DNA of 11,954 bases from an uncultured Actinomycetes bacterium (GTDB lineage: Bacteria > Actinomycetota > Actinomycetes > Nanopelagicales > Nanopelagicaceae). The notes under the pieces were generated by a model. That model saw nothing but the letters and a program-made list of their open reading frames with translations, was not told the origin of the DNA and made no database searches. Made by a program: the position numbers and the translations under genes. Location of the stretch: positions 1 through 11,954 of the forward strand of contig CAIXDY010000189.1 of assembly GCA_903918325.1 (NCBI GenBank). Reading direction: 5' to 3'. Shown piece after piece: positions 7,143 to 11,954 of this stretch. Within the stretch, counting starts at the first letter, position 1. Every line of letters begins with the position of its first letter.

Positions 7143-8123
7143 ATGAGCGAGATCCGTTTATCTTCTGAAAAGAGATTACGTCTTTTTGCAGGCCGCGGAT
7201 TTCCCGAGTTAGCCGACGAAGTTGCAGCAGAGCTAGGTATTCCACTTACGCCAACGTCTGCATATGACTTTGCAAATGGCGAAATTTTTGTTCGCTTCGA
7301 AGAATCTGTTCGTGGTTGCGATGCTTTCGTTATTCAAAGTCATACCAATCCAGTTAATAAGCAGATCATGGAACAACTCATCATGGTCGATGCACTCAAG
7401 CGCGCATCCGCTAAACGAATTACTGTGGTCGCACCGTTCTATGGTTATGCACGCCAAGATAAGAAGAGCCGTGGACGCGAACCAATCACTGCACGTTTGA
7501 TGGCCGATTTATTTAAAACTGCCGGTGCCGACCGCTTAATGTGTGTCGATCTACATACTTCACAGATTCAAGGTTTCTTTGACGGACCCGTTGATCACTT
7601 GTTTGCTCTACCAATGCTTGCTAACTATGTTGGCAGCAAAGTTGATCGCTCGCGCTTAACAATCGTTTCACCAGACTCTGGTCGTGTACGTGTTGCAGAA
7701 CGTTGGTCAGATTTACTCGGTGGTTGCCCAATTGCTTTCATTCACAAAACTCGCGATCCACGCATTCCCAATGAATCAACAACGGGCCGCGTCGTTGGCG
7801 ATGTACAAGGCCAAACATGCGTTGTTATCGATGACATGATCGACACTGCCGGAACAATTACTAAAGCCGTAGAAGCCCTATTTGATGCGGGTGCCGCGGA
7901 TGTAATTATCGCCGCCACACATGCAGTTCTTTCTGGCCCAGCTGTAGATCGTTTAAAGTCATCGCGCGCATCCGAAGTTGTTATTACAAATACGCTGCCA
8001 ATTACTGAAGATCAAAAATTCGATAACCTCACCGTGCTTTCTATCGCTCCACTGCTCGCCCGCGCGATCCGTGAAGTCTTCGAAGACGGCTCAGTCACCA
8101 GCCTCTTCGACGGTCACTCTTAA
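7143..8123 (+). CDS. prs: Ribose-phosphate pyrophosphokinase (PRPP synthetase, class I)
   Basis: Prs transfers pyrophosphate from ATP to ribose-5-phosphate, making PRPP for nucleotide, histidine, tryptophan and NAD synthesis. In actinobacteria PRPP also feeds decaprenylphosphoryl-ribose/arabinose routes where these exist. The 326-residue protein has normal length. It shows the ATP-binding YARQDKKSRGREPI segment (RQDKK at 104-108), the signature DLHTSQIQGFFDGPVDHL at 136-153, and the PRPP-binding loop IDDMIDTAGT at 229-238. AAGGG at 7131-7135, inside the end of glmU and seven bases from the ATG, is a good Shine-Dalgarno. The glmU-prs pairing is widespread in bacteria and both supply activated sugar-phosphate building blocks. 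Confidence 0.97.
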   Translation: MSEIRLSSEKRLRLFAGRGFPELADEVAAELGIPLTPTSAYDFANGEIFVRFEESVRGCDAFVIQSHTNPVNKQIMEQLIMVDALKRASAKRITVVAPFYGYARQDKKSRGREPITARLMADLFKTAGADRLMCVDLHTSQIQGFFDGPVDHLFALPMLANYVGSKVDRSRLTIVSPDSGRVRVAERWSDLLGGCPIAFIHKTRDPRIPNESTTGRVVGDVQGQTCVVIDDMIDTAGTITKAVEALFDAGAADVIIAATHAVLSGPAVDRLKSSRASEVVITNTLPITEDQKFDNLTVLSIAPLLARAIREVFEDGSVTSLFDGHS

Positions 8124-8131
8124 GCGGGGAT

Positions 8132-8159
8132 TTGCACTCTTTGCTCTCCGTCTTATAAC
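8132..8159 (+). promoter_or_regulatory. Sigma-70-type promoter for rplY (-35 TTGCAC, -10 TATAAC)
   Basis: TTGCAC (8132-8137) and TATAAC (8154-8159) are separated by 16 bases. Each matches five of six consensus positions (TTGACA and TATAAT), counting by eye. The promoter starts 8 bases after the prs stop, in the longest spacer of the window. Transcription would begin near 8166 and leave a leader of roughly 108 bases before the rplY ATG. This suggests rplY-pth can be transcribed independently of glmU-prs. Confidence 0.65.
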
Positions 8160-8168
8160 CTTGCGACC

Positions 8169-8272
8169 GTTCCGGCGAGGGTAAGAATTTACTTCCGTAA
8201 TCGACGGCTTAAGGACTTAACTCCTCATCGGAACTTTGTGCAGACACCGAAGTAATTCCAAAGGAGATTTAA
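8169..8272 (+). promoter_or_regulatory. Structured rplY 5' leader with alternative pairings that could hide the ribosome-binding site
   Basis: Positions 8169-8180 pair with 8223-8234 as a 12-position helix with one G-T and one C-A mismatch. It continues inward through TAAG (8182-8185) with CTTA (8216-8219) and a small CCGT/ACGG hairpin (8195-8198 with 8204-8207). The same downstream strand, 8217-8225, can instead pair with AGGAG plus TTAA at 8262-8272, which holds the Shine-Dalgarno just before the start codon. Within that second fold TCGG (8228-8231) pairs with CCGA (8247-8250). The two folds exclude each other, as in translational riboswitches and ribosomal-protein leaders. No U-run follows either fold. 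The pairings are directly visible; a regulatory role is inferred. Confidence 0.4.
8261..8266 (+). promoter_or_regulatory. Strong Shine-Dalgarno of rplY
   Basis: AAGGAG lies seven bases before the rplY ATG. It is the strongest ribosome-binding site in the window, fitting a highly expressed ribosomal protein. Five of its bases are complementary to CTCCT at 8221-8225 in the same leader, so its accessibility may be conditional. Confidence 0.8.
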
Positions 8273-8273
8273 A

Positions 8274-8900
8274 ATGGCAGAAATCAGCATCAACGGCGTA
8301 CGTCGTACCGAATTTGGTAAGGGCGCATCACGTCGTGCACGTCGCGATGGTTTGGTTCCTGCCGTTATCTACGGTCACGGTGAAAAGCCACAACACATCA
8401 CTCTTCCAGCACGCGAACTCGGCGTTGCACTGAAGCAGTCAAACGTTTTGCTCGACATCATGATTGATGGAAAAGCCGAACTGACTCTTCCTAAGGCGAT
8501 CGTTCGCGATCCGCTTAAGCAGATTCTTGAGCACGTAGACCTAGTTCTTGTACGTCGTGGCGAAAAGGTTGTTGTTTCAGTTCCAGTTCACGCAATTGGT
8601 GAACACGATCGTGACGGAATTCTTGAGCACGTTAACAACACAATTGAAGTTCGTGTTGAAGCAACTGCAATTCCTAACTTCCTAGAAGTTAACATCGAAG
8701 GCATGCACTCAGGTGAGTCACGTTATGCATCTGATGTGAAGCTTCCAGCTGGTGTTGAACTTGAATCAGATCCAAAGACAATCGTTGTTCACTTGTCAGA
8801 GAAGTCCACAGCAGTTGAAGAGGTTGCAGCACCAGCAGCAGCAGCAACTGATGCGGCAGCACCTGCAGCAGCCGGTGAAACAGACAAGAAGGACGCTTAA
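8274..8900 (+). CDS. rplY: 50S ribosomal protein L25, CTC/TL5 long form
   Basis: L25 binds 5S rRNA at its loop-E region in the large subunit. Longer CTC forms carry an extra C-terminal domain and include the general stress protein Ctc of Bacillus. The 208-residue product has the N-terminal 5S-binding beta-barrel (about 1-95), including the RTEFGKGASRRARRDGLVPAVIYG segment at 11-34. A second beta domain follows to about residue 175. The tail (about 179-208) is Ala-rich with charged residues and looks disordered. ATG 8274 is fixed by a strong AAGGAG. The gene precedes pth by 17 bases; the rplY-pth pair is conserved in many bacteria. The gene has its own promoter and structured leader. Confidence 0.95.
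   Translation: MAEISINGVRRTEFGKGASRRARRDGLVPAVIYGHGEKPQHITLPARELGVALKQSNVLLDIMIDGKAELTLPKAIVRDPLKQILEHVDLVLVRRGEKVVVSVPVHAIGEHDRDGILEHVNNTIEVRVEATAIPNFLEVNIEGMHSGESRYASDVKLPAGVELESDPKTIVVHLSEKSTAVEEVAAPAAAATDAAAPAAAGETDKKDA
8825..8873 (+). repeat. Low-complexity GCA/CAG-rich tract encoding the Ala-rich tail of L25
   Basis: The tract is dominated by GCA codons, with runs of four GCA in a row, interrupted by CCA and ACT/GAT codons, and encodes an Ala/Pro-rich linker. Such tails are common in actinobacterial L25. The near-uniform codon may allow length variation by slippage, but no tandem unit longer than a few codons is evident. Confidence 0.6.
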
Positions 8901-8917
8901 CCCTTACGCTTATCGTT

Positions 8918-9493
8918 ATGACGTGGTTGGTAGTGGGCCTGGGCAATCCAGGCGATAAATACGCTGCCACCCGTCACAACGTAGGCCAAATGGTCGTCGA
9001 TGAATTAGTTCGTCGCCATAACGTTAAATTATCTTCACACAAATCTCGCACTAATATCGCCGCATTTAAATTAGGTGTTGGTGTTGATGCACACCCAGTA
9101 ATTGTTTCAAAGTCACATTCGTTTATGAATGAAACTGGCGGTCCGATTAAAGCCCTGGCTAATTTCTATTCAGTTGATCCCGAAAAAATAATTGTTTTGC
9201 ATGATGAGTTAGATATTCCCTTTGCGGCAATTCGTACCAAGTTCGCCGGTGGCGATAACGGCCATAACGGTTTGAAATCAATGACATCAGCTTTTGGTGC
9301 ACCGGACTATTACCGTGTGCGTTTAGGAATTGGCCGCCCTATGGGTGAGCAAGATCCAGCCGATTTTGTTTTAAAAGCTTTTTCAAAAGTGGAACAAAAA
9401 GATTTGAGTGAGTTCATTGTTCGCGGGGCAGATGTTGTTGAGTCACTCATTAACGAAGGTTTAGAGCGAACCCAAACCCGTTTTAACTCTTAA
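8918..9493 (+). CDS. pth: Peptidyl-tRNA hydrolase
   Basis: Pth cleaves the ester bond of peptidyl-tRNAs dropped from stalled ribosomes, recycling tRNA; it is essential in bacteria. The 191-residue protein has Asn10 in VGLGNPG, the catalytic His20 in TRHNVG, FMNETGG near 69-75, Asp96 in VLHDELDIPF, and GHNGLKS at 115-121. The loop before the last motif reads GGDN, where GGxG is more usual; this is minor. ATG 8918 places the first beta strand right at the N-terminus as in the family. There is no recognisable Shine-Dalgarno in the 17-base gap after rplY, so translation probably depends on ribosomes finishing rplY. Its stop faces that of ppc across 2 bp. Confidence 0.96.
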   Translation: MTWLVVGLGNPGDKYAATRHNVGQMVVDELVRRHNVKLSSHKSRTNIAAFKLGVGVDAHPVIVSKSHSFMNETGGPIKALANFYSVDPEKIIVLHDELDIPFAAIRTKFAGGDNGHNGLKSMTSAFGAPDYYRVRLGIGRPMGEQDPADFVLKAFSKVEQKDLSEFIVRGADVVESLINEGLERTQTRFNS

Positions 9494-9495
9494 AA
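9481..9495. other. A/T-only inverted repeat at the convergent pth/ppc junction
   Basis: TTTTAA (9481-9486) and TTAAAA (9490-9495) form a perfect 6-bp dyad around CTC. It covers the last pth codons, the pth stop and the 2-bp gap. The stem has no G-C pair and no following T-run, so it is at best a weak bidirectional transcription end. Confidence 0.25.
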
Positions 9496-11954
9496 TCAAC
9501 CAGTATTTCGAAGACCTGCAGCAACGCCGTTAATTGTCAGCAAAAGCGCACGGCGTAAAATTGGATCGGCAGAATCGCCAGCGTCTCGAACACGCTTGAG
9601 TAAGTTAATTTGAAGCAAATGAATCGGTGACAAATAAGCATCACGAACTTGCAGAGTTCTAGCTAAAATTGCTTGATCACCCAGGAGTGATTTCTTTCCA
9701 GTTAACTTCAAAATTTCGGCCACAGTTAAATCAAACTCGGCTTGAATTTGATCTAGGAAGTGATGCAGCTCCTTGGGAACTAAAGTTTCAACATAGCGAC
9801 GAGCTAACACTAAATCGGTTTTTGCTATGGTCATTTCCACATTGCTAATAAATGTATGAAAGAAATGCCACTCAGCTAACATCTTCTTGAGCACATCGGT
9901 TTTACCCGCTTCCCGCGCAGCTTTTAATCCAGATCCCACACCAAACCAGCCAGGGACAATCTGTCGTGATTGCGTCCAACCAAATACCCAAGGGATCGCG
10001 CGCAGTGCATCTAAACCACCAGCAGCATCGGGTCGGCGTGATGGTCTGGAACCAAGGAAGAGATTTCCTAACTGTTCAACGGGAGTTGATGCATAAAAAT
10101 AAGCCGGCAAGTCTGGGTGATCAACTAAAGCGCGGTAGGCCGTAAAAGAGTTATCACTTACTAACTGCATACATTCATTCCAACTACTTAAATCGGCAAC
10201 TGATTGTCGAGGTCCACGATTAAGAACGGTAGCTTCAAGGGAAGCGGCCAAAGTTAATTCAACGTTTTCACGTGCAAGGGAGGCAAGGGCGTACTTATCG
10301 CTAATGACTTCGCCTTGTTCTGTCATCTTAATTTGACCATCTACTGATCCCCAAGGAAGAGCAACGAGCGCTTCATATGTTGGTCCACCACCACGGCCAA
10401 CTGAGCCACCACGACCATGGAACAATCGCAATTTAACGCCGTACTTCATGGCAATGTCACGCAAATTTCTTTGTGCACGATGGATTTCCCATTGGCTGGT
10501 TGCGATACCGGCATCTTTATTGGAATCTGAATAACCCAACATCACTTCTTGTACATCTCCGCGCAGGGCGACTAATGATCGGTAAGCAGGATTACTTAAA
10601 AGTTTTTCCAGAATTTCACCAGCTGCGCGTAATTCAGCTACGGTTTCAAGCAGAGGGGCAAAGCCGATACGCGCTTTCTTAGCTTTCAAATTTACAAGCC
10701 CAGCTTGTTGACCAATAACAACGGCTGCAATCAAATCATCAGCGCCTTTAGTCATTGAAACGATATAGGTTTCAATAGCTTGTGAACCAAAGCGATCAAT
10801 TAAATCGGCAATAGCAAAGAAGGTATCGAGCGTTTTTTGTCCTGCAGCATCAAGATTTGCCACGTCTAGATTTGTGTCATTAGCTAATAAATCTGTGAGG
10901 ATTTCAAACTTTTCCGCATGAGATTTTTCGCTGTATCCAGAAACTCCGGTAGCTTGCTTTAAAAGATTGTGGTGAGCATCTGAGTGCTCACGAACATCCA
11001 TAGTTGCATGGGTAATTCCAAAGGCTGCCACTGTACGAATCGTGCGCTCAAGTAGGCCTGTAGCAATGAGTTCACCTTTATGGGCAAAGAGTGAATCACG
11101 CATCAACATTAAATCTTTAATTAATTCAGCGGTGTCGGCATAATCGCGGTGTTCAACGTGAGCTCCACCCTTTGCGTGCCGATCGCGAGTAAAGGCAAGA
11201 CGGTGAACAATTGCGGTTGCCTTTAAGCGGTACGGCTCTTGTGAATTTAAGCGCAAGAAGCGTGGCTCAAATTCAGGTATGTGCTTTAAATCCTTTTCAA
11301 CCGATGCCGTTAATTCTGGCGTTGCACCAATAATGCGACTTGAAATTGAAAGCATCTGGCGTAATTCATCCATTGCCGCAATAGTTGCTCGGATTGCGTG
11401 TGCAACTTGAAGCAACATTGCATCGGTTGTTACCTGTGCCGTGACATTTGGATTACCGTCTCGGTCTCCGCCAATCCAACTTCCGAATGAAAGTGGTCTA
11501 GCGGTAACTGGGACTACAACATTTATGCGCTTCATTTCTCGGGCAAAGTCATCCAGAACTTCTGGAACTGTCTGGCGGAATAAATCATCTAAGTAATACA
11601 GCGCATTCATTGCTTCATCAAGGGGTTCAGGTTGACCAACACGAAGTTCATCGGTCTGCCACAACAAATCAATCGTTTCAGCTAATCGATCACTTTGCGA
11701 AGGATTGCGAGAGTCCTCTAATAAATCGGCAACGCGCCCCATTTTGCTCAATACCGAACGTCGCGCAGCTTCGGTCGGGTGGGCAGTAAAAACTGGGCGC
11801 ACTGACATTTCATTTATCCACTGTGAAATCTCTTCGCTACTTAACTCGTGTCCAGGAGTTTGTTTTTTTAATGCGATCTCTATTTTGTCGACTGCCCGCG
11901 CTAACCATGAGCCACCACCAGCTCGCGCATCAGCTAACACGCGCGCACGGTGAA
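9496..11954 (-). CDS. ppc: Phosphoenolpyruvate carboxylase, N-terminus beyond the window
   Basis: Ppc adds bicarbonate to phosphoenolpyruvate to give oxaloacetate, replenishing the TCA cycle and supplying aspartate-family amino acids. The frame is open through the right edge; a GTG codon at 11940 is internal, because family members carry roughly 70-100 residues before this point. Motifs, counted from that codon: TAHPTE at 52-57 (catalytic His) and GGDRDGNPN at 157-165. Then come YSDSNKDAG, the glycine-rich HGRGGSVGRGGGP loop (about 10386-10430), TEQGEVISDKY, WVFGWTQSR, and the conserved Asn-Thr-Gly C-terminus. About 815 residues are visible of an expected 880-920. The gene is convergent with pth. 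Family members are typically feedback-inhibited by aspartate; nothing here tests that. Confidence 0.96.
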   Translation of the reverse strand, partial: HRARVLADARAGGGSWLARAVDKIEIALKKQTPGHELSSEEISQWINEMSVRPVFTAHPTEAARRSVLSKMGRVADLLEDSRNPSQSDRLAETIDLLWQTDELRVGQPEPLDEAMNALYYLDDLFRQTVPEVLDDFAREMKRINVVVPVTARPLSFGSWIGGDRDGNPNVTAQVTTDAMLLQVAHAIRATIAAMDELRQMLSISSRIIGATPELTASVEKDLKHIPEFEPRFLRLNSQEPYRLKATAIVHRLAFTRDRHAKGGAHVEHRDYADTAELIKDLMLMRDSLFAHKGELIATGLLERTIRTVAAFGITHATMDVREHSDAHHNLLKQATGVSGYSEKSHAEKFEILTDLLANDTNLDVANLDAAGQKTLDTFFAIADLIDRFGSQAIETYIVSMTKGADDLIAAVVIGQQAGLVNLKAKKARIGFAPLLETVAELRAAGEILEKLLSNPAYRSLVALRGDVQEVMLGYSDSNKDAGIATSQWEIHRAQRNLRDIAMKYGVKLRLFHGRGGSVGRGGGPTYEALVALPWGSVDGQIKMTEQGEVISDKYALASLARENVELTLAASLEATVLNRGPRQSVADLSSWNECMQLVSDNSFTAYRALVDHPDLPAYFYASTPVEQLGNLFLGSRPSRRPDAAGGLDALRAIPWVFGWTQSRQIVPGWFGVGSGLKAAREAGKTDVLKKMLAEWHFFHTFISNVEMTIAKTDLVLARRYVETLVPKELHHFLDQIQAEFDLTVAEILKLTGKKSLLGDQAILARTLQVRDAYLSPIHLLQINLLKRVRDAGDSADPILRRALLLTINGVAAGLRNTG

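Noticed and set aside
8169..8234. Intrinsic terminator of prs
   Set aside because: The stem is long, but only three T residues follow it, and it lies downstream of a good promoter pointing into rplY; a leader structure fits better.
8236..8433. Plus-strand frame of 65 codons starting in the rplY leader
   Set aside because: It overlaps rplY in another frame and has no Shine-Dalgarno. Its sequence looks like frame-shifted L25, so it is not a convincing leader peptide.
8689..8970. Frames rich in Leu/Gln opposite or across the end of rplY
   Set aside because: The composition is simply the GCA/CAG-rich tract read in other frames.
11938..11940. GTG as the start codon of ppc
   Set aside because: The frame continues open to the window edge (preceding residues His-Arg-Ala-Arg), and PEP carboxylases have further N-terminal helices before this point, so the gene is partial at its 5' end.

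Overview
The window looks like core chromosome of a streamlined actinobacterium with moderate GC. The genes are recognisable, almost all intact, and tightly packed, and several adjacent genes overlap by 4 bp. The gene set and order (pmt / rsmI-metG-tatD-rsmA-ispE ... glmU-prs-rplY-pth) is a known actinobacterial neighbourhood, seen in scattered or similar form in Mycobacterium. Three things point to a freshwater acI/Nanopelagicales-type organism (Planktophila-like): base composition well below that of typical high-GC actinobacteria, very short spacers, and no rpfB between tatD and rsmA. That placement is an inference from composition and gene order, not from a marker-gene comparison.

Layout. 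Positions 1-481 (minus strand) hold the N-terminal part of a protein O-mannosyltransferase cut by the window edge. A 50-bp divergent promoter region separates it from a plus-strand run: rsmI, metG, tatD, rsmA, ispE. This first block is nearly gapless (overlap 4, gap 5, overlap 4, gap 21). A 52-bp spacer follows, then tRNA-Gln(UUG) with an encoded CCA end. Sixteen bases later come glmU and prs, which make UDP-GlcNAc and PRPP. A 150-bp spacer, the longest in the window, carries a good promoter and a structured leader for rplY (ribosomal protein L25/CTC). pth follows rplY closely. From 9496 to the right edge, on the minus strand, lies phosphoenolpyruvate carboxylase, whose N-terminus is outside the window. 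Its stop codon faces that of pth only 2 bp away.

Functional theme. Most genes serve translation: rRNA methylation by RsmI and RsmA, Met-tRNA charging, tRNA-Gln, L25, and peptidyl-tRNA recycling by Pth. The rest supply cell-envelope and central precursors: isoprenoids (IspE), UDP-GlcNAc (GlmU), PRPP (Prs), anaplerotic oxaloacetate (Ppc) and protein mannosylation (Pmt). I see no mobile element, CRISPR array, phage gene or toxin/defence module.

The most interesting unexplained structure is the rplY leader. Its middle segment can pair either with an upstream arm or with the Shine-Dalgarno region of rplY. That is the layout of a translational on/off switch. A second oddity is the tRNA-Gln T-loop, which has A instead of T at position 54.
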